From positions 129,718,754 through 129,782,753 of the forward strand of contig CP136061.1 of the NCBI GenBank assembly GCA_032622095.1: DNA of 64,000 bases, read 5' to 3'. The notes beneath the pieces are model-generated. The model searched no databases. It was not told the origin of the DNA and worked only from the letters and a program-made list of their open reading frames with translations. Source of the DNA: Siphonodentalium dalli. Taxonomy: Eukaryota > Mollusca > Scaphopoda > Gadilida > Siphonodentaliidae. The translations under genes were made by a program, and so were the position numbers. Position 1 is the first letter of the stretch, and every line of letters starts with the position of its first letter. Below are positions 44,857-56,789 of the stretch, one piece after another.

Positions 44857-47835
44857 CATGCAAGACTTGTGGTGATCGCTGGTCGGAGAAGGCCGGCGCT
44901 TCAGATTGAATTTTTTTTTTTTTTGGTACAAATTTCCCAATGTATCCATTTTGTGATCACTATAACTATAACTCTAAATCCGTGTCTTTGGTTCAGTTCA
45001 AGATACAAACCACAATGAACTGTCAGGTTTAAATGAGGTAGTAATCAACGATTTCTGGCCATTTTCACAATGTTGAGTGGTTACTGTACTACAACATTCT
45101 GCTGTACCACGGTCATTGACAAACAGCACACAATAGACAGAAATGGACTAAGCATTCAACTGTCTGTACTTTGACTGGACTGTCACATCATAAATTGAAT
45201 TATCTCCCTTGGACTGTCCATGCAATGCACCAATTTTTAACCATTGTTTGGCCGAAAGTAGCCGTCTTCGGTCCCATAGTTAACCATGACAGAGCGAGTG
45301 TCAGTCTATGGTCACCTTGTGAGCAGATATAGAACCTAGATAGATGTAAGATGATATAAAAACTAAAGAAAAATTATCGTATCAATTTTGAATTTTTTTT
45401 TTGGAACTGCAGAAGACTGTTTTGAAGGGAGATAAATCAATCTCTTTTCCGGTGTATTACCACATAGAGCTGGTCCACACCATGCAGATACGAAACACAT
45501 ACTTCGCAAGTCAAACATCATCCTATTTTGTGAACTATGGTACCTTTATAAAATAATTAAACCATTAAAACAGTACTCACATTAATAACAAATGTCAAAC
45601 TGACAGTTACAGCCCTTATATGCTTAAAATCCTATTTTTCAGCCCTCCTACAAACCCATGAAATCGTGTATGGATACTTGAACTAAAACGCATAATATTG
45701 TCGATGACAGTGTTGTCGTGCAACAACGTGCTTATGTAGCCTAAATTGTTTATTTCAGATGGTTGGAACTAATATTTTGCCTCAATTTCGGTATGTTTGT
45801 TCTGTCAGACACATGCCCCTCGTTTCGAATTTACAAAACACCATATTTCCACCACGTTGTTTGGCGATATTTGACCAATTTAAACAATGGCAAAGCGAAT
45901 GGCAGAAAATTATCATACCATCGCCCGTTAGAACTATGCTGGCGTTAACCTATATGGGAATCAGAAATAAACCCATCACAGTGGTTGGCTCTCAAGGCCT
46001 TTTCCTTCAGAAATAATGCACCGGTCAAGCAGCCGTCAGAAGAGTTATAAATGCGGATTCTATAGTTTCCCTACACACACTCAAGAAGCGCAGCTCTAAT
46101 TATTGAGTTACAGTTAACCATGCATATGGCAATATAAAGTATAACCTTATATACGTCGAACGTCTGCGCGTGCCAGGGAATACCCAAAACAAATGTGTGT
46201 CATAAATCTAACTCAGAACCGAAAGCAGTCAGTTTAATTTTTCAGTAATATATTGATACGCTTAACAACTTATGCATCTATACAATTCGCTTGTTTAGTT
46301 GACATTATACTCAATTTTACACCGCGCACAGTGAACCGAGTTATACTCCAAATTCACGGAGCAAGTGGGAAGCGCCGATGCGTGTTGTGATACGAATTTG
46401 AATGCAACGCAAAGTAAACACTTCGTTGCCACTCGAAAACTGTGTTGTAGTACTCGAAAGATCGCCGAGCCAATCAAATAGCGTTGATTGGGCCGAACAG
46501 AGGCCACTACGTTCTTGTAAAAACACCCCCTTCCAGACCCCGTGCAAGTATATAAATCCAGATTGGTTTCATATCAAACCATATCTTTCGTTCACTGTCG
46601 CTCGATCGTTCTAAATCAAAACCATTTCAGTCGAACATTATAGAAATTGCCATCATTATGTCATCAGTTGCAGGCATCGACATGAAAGGGGGACTTTTTG
46701 GTTTCCTCATAGATTCAGCGTTTACGTTCAGTGATCAGGATATTTCACAATCGCATGGGAAAATAACCAGGTCGTGTGTCTCAACAAATCTCGAGTACCT
46801 TGCTTCAATTCGAGCGAACGCCACAGATGATTTCAATGTGAATGGCACGGATGTCGACCTTGATGACTATGATTCCTACCAAGCTCAACTGAGAGGTCAC
46901 AGTGTCAGCAGTTCCATTCTGTTTTCTGTGGGGTGTGATGCAGCGACAGATTCGAAAGACAAGAAAGGAATCAAGCGAGCATGTGCCGAAGCCGTTCTGC
47001 CCCCAAATAAGAGACCGGTAGTGAACAGTTTAAGGAACAAATCAAAAGAATATTGCGTTTTCTGCAAACACAGTAAAAAGCCAGCACGGTTGTACAAAAG
47101 TCACCTGGTAAAAGACGACAATGATGTAGTTACCTGTCCCATTCTCCGACGGTACAAGTGCCCTCTATGTGGTGTTTCTGGTGACAAAGCTCACACGATC
47201 AAGTATTGTCCATCATACGACGGGATATCCATGAGCGTTGCCGTAGCCAGGAGAAGAAAGTTCGACAGCAAGAGAGTCAGATCTTCATAAGCTGCAAGCC
47301 AGATTAGCACACGCTATGTGTCTAAATGCCCGTTTTGTTTAAATATTATTCAATTGTTATATATGCCTTTAATTTATGTTGGTGCGCATGGAAATTTGAA
47401 ACATGCGCACAATTTGTATTGTATAAATAAACAATTTGTAATGAATTATATGCAAAGAAGCTTTTACATATTAGGCAATAAACTTATGTATAACAAATAT
47501 CCTTTTCGTATCTATATATAAACAAATGGGCGGTCTCTTGGTGCTTGCATTTTTTGTACCTCGTTCCTGTCGTGTCGTGTAGATATTTCTGAAATTGTAG
47601 CTGTCAAATGTCAAAATCTAGTGATTATTGTGCGAATGGGTGGTTTCGCCTACTTGTCTAATGTCTTGTTCTTTGAACACACAGAAAGAAATCGCATGCA
47701 ACAATTCCAATCCCGCTTTCTATAAGCCATATATCAGTCCATCGTCAAAGCTTCAATGGAAGACTCGCGTAGCAGGGTTGCGAGTACAAATGCCCCACTG
47801 AAGCATAACAGTACGATGATAAAACAAAATCGTTT
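44857..47835 (+). repeat. Array unit 16
   Basis: Near-identical to units 14 and 17. Confidence 0.95.
46658..47290 (+). CDS. nanos: Nanos-like zinc finger protein, copy 16
   Basis: Intact 210 residues with the K10, I45L and N82S set. Its whole unit is nearly identical to units 14 and 17, pointing to very recent amplification or conversion. Confidence 0.94.
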   Translation: MSSVAGIDMKGGLFGFLIDSAFTFSDQDISQSHGKITRSCVSTNLEYLASIRANATDDFNVNGTDVDLDDYDSYQAQLRGHSVSSSILFSVGCDAATDSKDKKGIKRACAEAVLPPNKRPVVNSLRNKSKEYCVFCKHSKKPARLYKSHLVKDDNDVVTCPILRRYKCPLCGVSGDKAHTIKYCPSYDGISMSVAVARRRKFDSKRVRSS

Positions 47836-50813
47836 CATGCAAGACTTGTGGTGATCGCTGGTCGGAGAAGGCCGGCGCTTCAGATTGAATTTTTTTTTTT
47901 TTTGGTACAAATTTCCCAATGTATCCATTTTGTGATCACTATAACTATAACTCTAAATCCGTGTCTTTGGTTCAGTTCAAGATACAAACCACAATGAACT
48001 GTCAGGTTTAAATGAGGTAGTAATCAACGATTTCTGGCCATTTTCACAATGTTGAGTGGTTACTGTACTACAACATTCTGCTGTACCACGGTCATTGACA
48101 AACAGCACACAATAGACAGAAATGGACTAAGCATTCAACTGTCTGTACTTTGACTGGACTGTCACATCATAAATTGAATTATCTCCCTTGGACTGTCCAT
48201 GCAATGCACCAATTTTTACCCATTGTTTGGCCGAAAGTAGCCGTCTTCGGTCCCATAGTTAACCATGACAGAGCGAGTGTCAGTCTATGGTCACCTTGTG
48301 AGCAGATATAGAACCTAGATAGATGTAAGATGATATAAAAACTAAAGAAAAATTATCGTATCAATTTTGAATTTTTTTTTTGGAACTGCAGAAGACTGTT
48401 TTGAAGGGAGATAAATCAATCTCTTTCCGGTGTATTACCACATAGAGCTGGTCCACACCATGCAGATACGAAACACATACTTCGCAAGTCAAACATCATC
48501 CTATTTTGTGAACTATGGTACCTTTATAAAATAATTAAACCATTAAAACAGTACTCACATTAATAACAAATGTCAAACTGACAGTTACAGCCCTTATATG
48601 CTTAAAATCCTATTTTTCAGCCCTCCTACAAACCCATGAAATCGTGTATGGATACTTGAACTAAAACGCATAATATTGTCGATGACAGTGTTGTCGTGCA
48701 ACAACGTGCTTATGTAGCCTAAATTGTTTATTTCAGATGGTTGGAACTAATATTTTGCCTCAATTTCGGTATGTTTGTTCTGTCAGACACATGCCCCTCG
48801 TTTCGAATTTACAAAACACCATATTTCCACCACGTTGTTTGGCGATATTTGACCAATTTAAACAATGGCAAAGCGAATGGCAGAAAATTATCATACCATC
48901 GCCCGTTAGAACTATGCTGGCGTTAACCTATATGGGAATCAGAAATAAACCCATCACAGTGGTTGGCTCTCAAGGCCTTTTCCTTCAGAAATAATGCACC
49001 GGTCAAGCAGCCGTCAGAAGAGTTATAAATGCGGATTCTATAGTTTCCCTACACACACTCAAGAAGCGCAGCTCTAATTATTGAGTTACAGTTAACCATG
49101 CATATGGCAATATAAAGTATAACCTTATATACGTCGAACGTCTGCGCGTGCCAGGGAATACCCAAAACAAATGTGTGTCATAAATCTAACTCAGAACCGA
49201 AAGCAGTCAGTTTAATTTTTCAGTAATATATTGATACGCTTAACAACTTATGCATCTATACAATTCGCTTGTTTAGTTGACATTATACTCAATTTTACAC
49301 CGCGCACAGTGAACCGAGTTATACTCCAAATTCACGGAGCAAGTGGGAAGCGCCGATGCGTGTTGTGATACGAATTTGAATGCAACGCAAAGTAAACACT
49401 TCGTTGCCACTCGAAAACTGTGTTGTAGTACTCGAAAGATCGCCGAGCCAATCAAATAGCGTTGATTGGGCCGAACAGAGGCCACTACGTTCTTGTAAAA
49501 ACACCCCCTTCCAGACCCCGTGCAAGTATATAAATCCAGATTGGTTTCATATCAAACCATATCTTTCGTTCACTGTCGCTCGATCGTTCTAAATCAAAAC
49601 CATTTCAGTCGAACATTATAGAAATTGCCATCATTATGTCATCAGTTGCAGGCATCGACATGAAAGGGGGACTTTTTGGTTTCCTCATAGATTCAGCGTT
49701 TACGTTCAGTGATCAGGATATTTCACAATCGCATGGGAAAATAACCAGGTCGTGTGTCTCAACAAATCTCGAGTACCTTGCTTCAATTCGAGCGAACGCC
49801 ACAGATGATTTCAATGTGAATGGCACGGATGTCGACCTTGATGACTATGATTCCTACCAAGCTCAACTGAGAGGTCACAGTGTCAGCAGTTCCATTCTGT
49901 TTTCTGTGGGGTGTGATGCAGCGACAGATTCGAAAGACAAGAAAGGAATCAAGCGAGCATGTGCCGAAGCCGTTCTGCCCCCAAATAAGAGACCGGTAGT
50001 GAACAGTTTAAGGAACAAATCAAAAGAATATTGCGTTTTCTGCAAACACAGTAAAAAGCCAGCACGGTTGTACAAAAGTCACCTGGTAAAAGACGACAAT
50101 GATGTAGTTACCTGTCCCATTCTCCGACGGTACAAGTGCCCTCTATGTGGTGTTTCTGGTGACAAAGCTCACACGATCAAGTATTGTCCATCATACGACG
50201 GGATATCCATGAGCGTTGCCGTAGCCAGGAGAAGAAAGTTCGACAGCAAGAGAGTCAGATCTTCATAAGCTGCAAGCCAGATTAGCACACGCTATGTGTC
50301 TAAATGCCCGTTTTGTTTAAATATTATTCAATTGTTATATATGCCTTTAATTTATGTTGGTGCGCATGGAAATTTGAAACATGCGCACAATTTGTATTGT
50401 ATAAATAAACAATTTGTAATGAATTATATGCAAAGAAGCTTTTACATATTAGGCAATAAACTTATGTATAACAAATATCCTTTTCGTATCTATATATAAA
50501 CAAATGGGCGGTCTCTTGGTGCTTGCATTTTTTGTACCTCGTTCCTGTCGTGTCGTGTAGATATTTCTGAAATTGTAGCTGTCTAATGTCAAAATCTAGT
50601 GATTATTGTGCGAATGGGTGGTTTCGCCTACTTGTCTAATGTCTTGTTCTTTGAACACACAGAAAGAAATCGCATGCAACAATTCCAATCCCGCTTTCTA
50701 TAAGCCATATATCAGTCCATCGTCAAAGCTTCAATGGAAGACTCGCGTAGCAGGGTTGCGAGTACAAATGCCCCACTGAAGCATAACAGTACGATGATAA
50801 AACAAAATCGTTT
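47836..50813 (+). repeat. Array unit 17
   Basis: Near-identical to units 14 and 16. It has a 1-bp T deletion near 48425, and near its right end GCTGTCTAATG as in families 1-12. Confidence 0.95.
49636..50268 (+). CDS. nanos: Nanos-like zinc finger protein, copy 17
   Basis: Intact, same protein as copies 14 and 16. No private coding change was seen. Confidence 0.94.
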   Translation: MSSVAGIDMKGGLFGFLIDSAFTFSDQDISQSHGKITRSCVSTNLEYLASIRANATDDFNVNGTDVDLDDYDSYQAQLRGHSVSSSILFSVGCDAATDSKDKKGIKRACAEAVLPPNKRPVVNSLRNKSKEYCVFCKHSKKPARLYKSHLVKDDNDVVTCPILRRYKCPLCGVSGDKAHTIKYCPSYDGISMSVAVARRRKFDSKRVRSS

Positions 50814-52427
50814 CATGCAAGACTTGTGGTGATCGCTGGTCGGAGAAGGCCGGCGCTTCAGATTGAATTTTTTTTTTTTTTTGGTACAAATTTCCCAATG
50901 TATCCATTTTGTGATCACTATTTTAACTATAACTCTAAATCCGTGTCTTTGGTTCAGTTCAAGATACAAACCACAATGAACTGTCAGGTTTAAATGAGGT
51001 AGTAATCAACGATTTCTGGCCATTTTCACAATGTTGAGTGGTTACTGTACTACAACATTCTGCTGTACCACGGTCATTGACAAACAGCACACAATAGACA
51101 GAAATGGACTAAGCATTCAACTGTCTGTACTTTGACTGGACTGTCACATCATAAATTGAATTATCTCCCTTGGACTGTCCATGCAATGCACCAATTTTTA
51201 ACCATTGTTTGGCCGAAAGTAGCCATCTTCGGCCCCGTAGTTAACCCTAACAGAGCGAATGTCAGTCTATTGTCACCTTGTGAGCAGATATAGAACCTAG
51301 ATAGATGTAAGATGATATAAAAACTAAAGAAAAATTATCGTATAAATTTTGAAATTTTGTTTTGGAACTGCAGAAGACTGTTTTGAAGGGAGATAAATCA
51401 AGCTCTTTTCCGGTGTATTACCACATAGAGCTGGTCCACACCATGCAGATACGAAACACATACTTCGTAAGTCAAACATCATCCTATTCTGTGAACTATG
51501 GTACCTTTATAAAATAATTAAACCATTAAAACAGTACTCACATTAATAACAAATGTCAAACTGACAGTTACAGCCCTTATATGCTTAAAATCCTATTTTT
51601 CAGCCCTCCTACAAACCCATGAAATCGTGTATGGATACTTGAACTAAAACGCATAATATTGTCGTTGACAGTGTTGTCGTGCAACAACGTGCTTATGTAG
51701 CCTAAATTGTTTATTTCAGATGGTTGGAACTAATATTTTGCCTCAATTTCGGTATGTTTGTTCTGTCAGACACATGCCCCTCGTTTCGAATTTACAAAAC
51801 ACCATATTTCCACCACGTTGTTTGGCGATATTTGACCAATTTAAACAATGGCAAAGCGAATGGCAGAAAATTATCATACCATCGCCCGTTAGAACTATGC
51901 TGGCGTTAACCTATATGGGAATCAGAAATAAACCCATCACAGTGGTTGGCTCTCAAGGCCTTTTCCTTCAGAAATAATGCACCGGTCAAGCAGCCGTCAG
52001 AAGAGTTATAAATGCGGATTCTATAGTTTCCCTACACACACTCAAGAAGCGCAGCTCTAATTATTGAGTTACAGTTAACCATGCATATGGCAATATAAAG
52101 TATAACCTTATATACGTCGAACGTCTGCGCGTGCCAGGGAATACCCAAAACAAATGTGTGTCATAAATCTAACTCAGAACCGAAAGCAGTCAGTTTAATT
52201 TTTCAGTAATATATTGATACGCTTAACAACTTATGCATCTATACAATTCGCTTGTTTAGTTGACATTATACTCAATTTTACACCGCGCACAGTGAACCGA
52301 GTTATACTCCAAATTCACGGAGCAAGTGGGAAGCGCCGATGCGTGTTGTGATACGAATTTGAATGCAACGCAAAGTAAACACTTCGTTGCCACTCGAAAA
52401 CTGTGTTGTAGTACTCGAAAGATCGCC

Positions 52428-52518
52428 GAGCCAATCAAATAGCGTTGATTGGGCCGAACAGAGGCCACTACGTTCTTGTAAAAACACCCCCTTCCAGACC
52501 CCGTGCAAGTTTATAAAT
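52428..52518 (+). promoter_or_regulatory. nanos promoter, unit 18 (TATA variant)
   Basis: The box reads TTTATAAAT. One A has become T, leaving TATAAAT shifted by two bases. Promoter strength could differ from neighbours. Confidence 0.55.
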
Positions 52519-52618
52519 CCAGATTGGTTTCATATCAAACCATATCTTTCGTTCACTGTCGCTCGATCGTTCTAAATCAAAACCATTTCAGTCGAACATT
52601 ATAGAAATTGCCATCATT

Positions 52619-53251
52619 ATGTCATCAGTTGCAGGCATCGACATGAAAGGGGGACTTTTTGGTTTCCTCATAGATTCAGCGTTTACGTTCAGTGATCAGG
52701 ATATTTCACAATCGCATGGGAAAATAACCAGGTCGTGTGTCTCAACAAATCTCGAGTACCTTGCTTCAATTCGAGCGAACGCCACAGATGATTTCAATGT
52801 GAATGGCACGGATGTCGACCTTGATGACTATGATTCCTACCAAGCTCAACTGAGGGGTCACAATGTCAGCAGTTCCATTCTGTTTTCTGTGGGGTGTGAT
52901 GCAGCGACAGATTCGAAAGACAAGAAAGGAATCAAGCGAGCATGTGCCGAAGCCGTTCTGCCCCCAAATAAGAGACCGGTAGTGAACAGTTTAAGGAACA
53001 AATCAAAAGAATATTGCGTTTTCTGCAAACACAGTAAAAAGCCAGCACGGTTGTACAAAAGTCACCTGGTAAAAGACGACAATGATGTAGTTACCTGTCC
53101 CATTCTCCGACGGTACAAGTGCCCTCTATGTGGTGTTTCTGGTGACAAAGCTCACACGATCAAGTATTGTCCATCATACGACGGGATATCCATGAGCGTT
53201 GCCGTAGCCAGGAGAAGAAAGTTCGACAGCAAGAGAGTCAGATCTTCATAA
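52619..53251 (+). CDS. nanos: Nanos-like zinc finger protein, copy 18
   Basis: Intact 210 residues. It keeps I45L of copies 14-17 but has AGG at codon 79 and Asn at 82, as in the other families, so the coding region is itself a mosaic with a switch between codons 45 and 79. The TATA box upstream is altered to TTTATAAAT. Confidence 0.94.
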   Translation: MSSVAGIDMKGGLFGFLIDSAFTFSDQDISQSHGKITRSCVSTNLEYLASIRANATDDFNVNGTDVDLDDYDSYQAQLRGHNVSSSILFSVGCDAATDSKDKKGIKRACAEAVLPPNKRPVVNSLRNKSKEYCVFCKHSKKPARLYKSHLVKDDNDVVTCPILRRYKCPLCGVSGDKAHTIKYCPSYDGISMSVAVARRRKFDSKRVRSS

Positions 53252-54700
53252 GCTGCAAGCCAGATTAGCACACGCTATGTGTCTAAATGCCCGTTTTGTT
53301 TAAATATTATTCAATTGTTATATATGCCTTTAATTTATGTTGGTGCGCATGGAAATTTGAAACATGCGCACAATTTGTATTGTATAAATAAACAATTTGT
53401 AATGAATTATATGCAAAGAAGCTTTTACATATTAGGCAATAAACTTATGTATAACAAATATCCTTTTCGTATCTATATATAAACAAATGGGCGGTCTCTT
53501 GGTGCTTGCATTTTTTGTACCTCGTTCCTGTCGTGTCGTGTAGATATTTCTGAAATTGTAGCTGTCAAATGTCAAAATCTAGTGATTATTGTGCGAATGG
53601 GTGGTTTCGCCTACTTGTCTAATGTCTTGTTCTTTGAACACACAGAAAGAAATCGCATGCAACAATTCCAATCCCGCTTTCTATAAGCCATATATCAGTC
53701 CATCGTCAAAGCTTCATTGGAAGACTCGCGTAGCAGGGTTGCGAGTACAAATGCCCCACTGAAGCATAACAGTACGATGATAAAACAAAATCGTTTCATG
53801 CAAGACTTGTGGTGATCGCTAGTCGGAGAAGGCCGGCGCTTCAGATTGAATTTTTTTTTTTTTTGGTACAAATTTCCCAATGTATCCATTTTGTGATCAC
53901 TATTTTAACTATAACTCTAAATCCGTGTCTTTGGTTCAGTTCAAGATACAAACCACAATGAACTGTCAGGTTTAAATGAGGTAGTAATCAACGATTTCTG
54001 GCCATTTTCACAATGTTGAGTGGTTACTGTACTACAACATTCTGCTGTACCACGGTCATTGACAAACAGCACACAATAGACAGAAATGGACTAAGCATTC
54101 AACTGTCTGTACTTTGACTGGACTGTCACATCATAAATTTAATTATCTCCCTTGGACTGTCCATGCAATGAACCAATTTTTAACCATTGTTTGGCCGAAA
54201 GTAGCCGTCTTCGGTTCCATAGTTAACCATGACAGAGCGAGTGTCAGTCTATGGTCACCTTGTGAGAAGATATAGAACCTAGATAGATGTAAGATGATAT
54301 AAAAACTAAAGATAAAAAATCGTATCAATATTGAAATTTTGTTTTGGAACTGCAGAAGACTATTTTGAAGGGAGATAAATCAAGCTCTTATCCGGTGTAT
54401 TACCACATAGAGCTGGTCCACACCATGCAGATACGAAACACACACTTCGTAAGTCAAACATCATCCTATTTTGTGAACTATGGTACCTTTATAAAATAAT
54501 TAAACCATTAAAACAGTACTCACATTAATAACAATGTCAAACTGACAGTTACAGCCCTTATATGCTTAAAATCCTATTTTTCAGCCCTCCTACAAACCCA
54601 TGAAATCGTGTATGGATACTTGAACTAAAACGCATAATATTGTCGATGACAGTGTTGTCGTGCAACAACGTGCTTATGTAGCCTAAATTGTTTATTTCAG

Positions 54701-54970
54701 ATGGTTGGAACTAATATTTTCCCTCAATTTCGGTATGTTTGTTCTGTCAGTCACATGCCCCTCGTTTCGAATTTACAAAACACCATATTTCCACCACGTT
54801 TTTTGGCGATATTTGACCAATTTAAGCCCAGAAGCGAACAATGGCAAAGCGAATGTCAGCAAATGATCATACCATCGCCCGTTAGAACTATGCTGGCGTT
54901 AACCTATATGGGAATCAGAAATAAACCCATCACAGTGGTTGGCTCTCAAGGCCTTTTCCTTCAGAAATAA
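54701..54970 (+). CDS. Hypothetical 89-residue ORF, unit 19
   Basis: L7F is private. C34F is shared with unit 6 (15838-16107), again linking units 6 and 19. Confidence 0.28.
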   Translation: MVGTNIFPQFRYVCSVSHMPLVSNLQNTIFPPRFLAIFDQFKPRSEQWQSECQQMIIPSPVRTMLALTYMGIRNKPITVVGSQGLFLQK

Positions 54971-55420
54971 TGCACCGGTCAAGCAGCCGTCAGAAGAGTT
55001 ATAAATGCGGATTCTATAGTTTCCCTACACACACTCAAGAAGCGCAGCTATAATGATTGAGTTACAGTTAACCATGCATATGGCAATATAAAGTATAACC
55101 TTATATACGTCGAACGTCTGCGCGTGCCAGGGAATACCCAAAACAAATGTGTGTCATAAATCTAACTCAGAACCGAAAGCAGTCAGTTTAATTTTTCAGT
55201 AATATATTGATACGCTTAACAACTTATGCATCTATACAATTCGCTTGTTTAGTTGACATTATACTCAATTTTACACCGCGCACAGTGAACCGAGTTATAC
55301 TCCAAATTCACGGAGCAAGTGGGAAGCGCCGATGCATGTTGTGATACGAATTTGAATGCAACGCAAAGTAAACACTTAGTTGCCACTCGAAAACTGTGTT
55401 GTAGTACTCGAAAGATCGCC

Positions 55421-55511
55421 GAGCCAATCAAATAGCGTTGATTAGGCCGAACAGAGGCCACTACGTTCTTGTAAAAACACCCCCTTCCAGACCCCGTGCA
55501 AGTATAAAAAT
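55421..55511 (+). promoter_or_regulatory. nanos promoter, unit 19 (TATA variant)
   Basis: TATAAAAAT as in unit 6. The CCAAT box is unchanged. Confidence 0.6.
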
Positions 55512-55611
55512 CCAGATTGGTTTCATATCAAACCATATCTTTCGTTCACTGTCGCTCGATCGTTCTAAATCATAACCATTTCAGTCGAACATTATAGAAA
55601 TTGCCATCATT

Positions 55612-56244
55612 ATGTCATCAGTTGCAGGCATCGACATGAAAGGGGGACTTTTTGGTTTCCTCATAGATTCAGCGTTTACGTTCAGTGATCAGGATATTTC
55701 ACAATCGCATGGGAAAATAACCAGGTCGTGTGTCTCAACAAATATCGAGTACCTTGCTTCAATTCGAGCGAACGCCACAGATGATTTCAATGTGAATGGC
55801 ACGGATGTCGACCTTGATGACTATGATTCCTACCAAGCTCAACTGAGGGGTCACAATGTCAGCAGTTCCATTCTGTTTTCTGTGGGGTGTGATGCAGCGA
55901 CAGATTCGAAAGACAAGAAAGGAATCAAGCGAGCATGTGCCGAAGCCGTTCTGCCCCCAAATAAGAGACCGGTAGTGAACAGTTTAAGGAACAAATCAAA
56001 AGAATATTGCGTTTTCTGCAAACACAGTAAAAAGCCAGCACGGTTGTACAAAGTTCACCTGGTAAAAGACGACAATGATGTAGTTACCTGTCCCATTCTC
56101 CGACGGTACAAGTGCCCTCTATGTGGTGTTTCTGGTGACAAAGCTCACACGATCAAGTATTGTCCATCATACGACGGGATATCCATGAGCGTTGCCGTAG
56201 CCAGGAGAAGAAAGTTCGACAGCAAGAGAGTCAGATCTTCATAA
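55612..56244 (+). CDS. nanos: Nanos-like zinc finger protein, copy 19
   Basis: Intact 210 residues with K10 and S148V. S148V is a two-base codon change shared only with copy 6, which marks this unit as the counterpart of unit 6. Unlike copy 6 it retains C184, so the second zinc knuckle is complete. Confidence 0.93.
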   Translation: MSSVAGIDMKGGLFGFLIDSAFTFSDQDISQSHGKITRSCVSTNIEYLASIRANATDDFNVNGTDVDLDDYDSYQAQLRGHNVSSSILFSVGCDAATDSKDKKGIKRACAEAVLPPNKRPVVNSLRNKSKEYCVFCKHSKKPARLYKVHLVKDDNDVVTCPILRRYKCPLCGVSGDKAHTIKYCPSYDGISMSVAVARRRKFDSKRVRSS

Positions 56245-56789
56245 GTTGCAAGCCAGATTAGCACACGCTATGTGTCTAAATGCCCGTTTTGTTTAAATAT
56301 TATTCAATTGTTATATATGCCTTTAATTTATGTTGGTGCGCATGGAAATTTGAAACATGCGCACAATTTGTATTGTATAAATAAACAATTTGTAATGAAT
56401 TATATGCAAAGAAGCTTTTACATATTAGGCAATAAACTTATGTATAACAAATATCCTTTTCGTATCTATATATAAACAAATGGGCGGTCTCTTGGTGCTT
56501 GCATTTTTTGTACCTCGTTCCTGTCGTGTCGTGTAGATATTTCTGAAATTGTAGCTGTCTAATGTCAAAATCTAGTGATTATTGTGCGAATGGGTGGTTT
56601 CGCCTACTTGTCTAATGTCTTGTTCTTTGAACACACAGAAAGAAATCGCATGCAACAATTCCAATCCCGCTTTATATAAGCCATATATCAGTCCATCGTC
56701 AAAGCTTCATTGGAAGACTCGCGTAGCAGGGTTGCGAGTACAAATGCCCCACTGAAGCATAACAGTACGATGATAAAACAAAATCGTTT

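Larger units (their letters stand above)
50814..53796 (+). repeat. Array unit 18 (mosaic)
   Basis: Family 14-17 markers on the left and in the unknown ORF. The interval from about 51224 to 51680 instead matches units 10, 12 and 13. Confidence 0.95.
53797..56789 (+). repeat. Array unit 19 (junction unit)
   Basis: The first ~330 bp carry family 14-18 markers (CAATGTTGAGTGG, GATTGAATTTTT). From about 54137 it matches unit 6, including the TATAAAAA promoter and nanos S148V. Confidence 0.95.
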
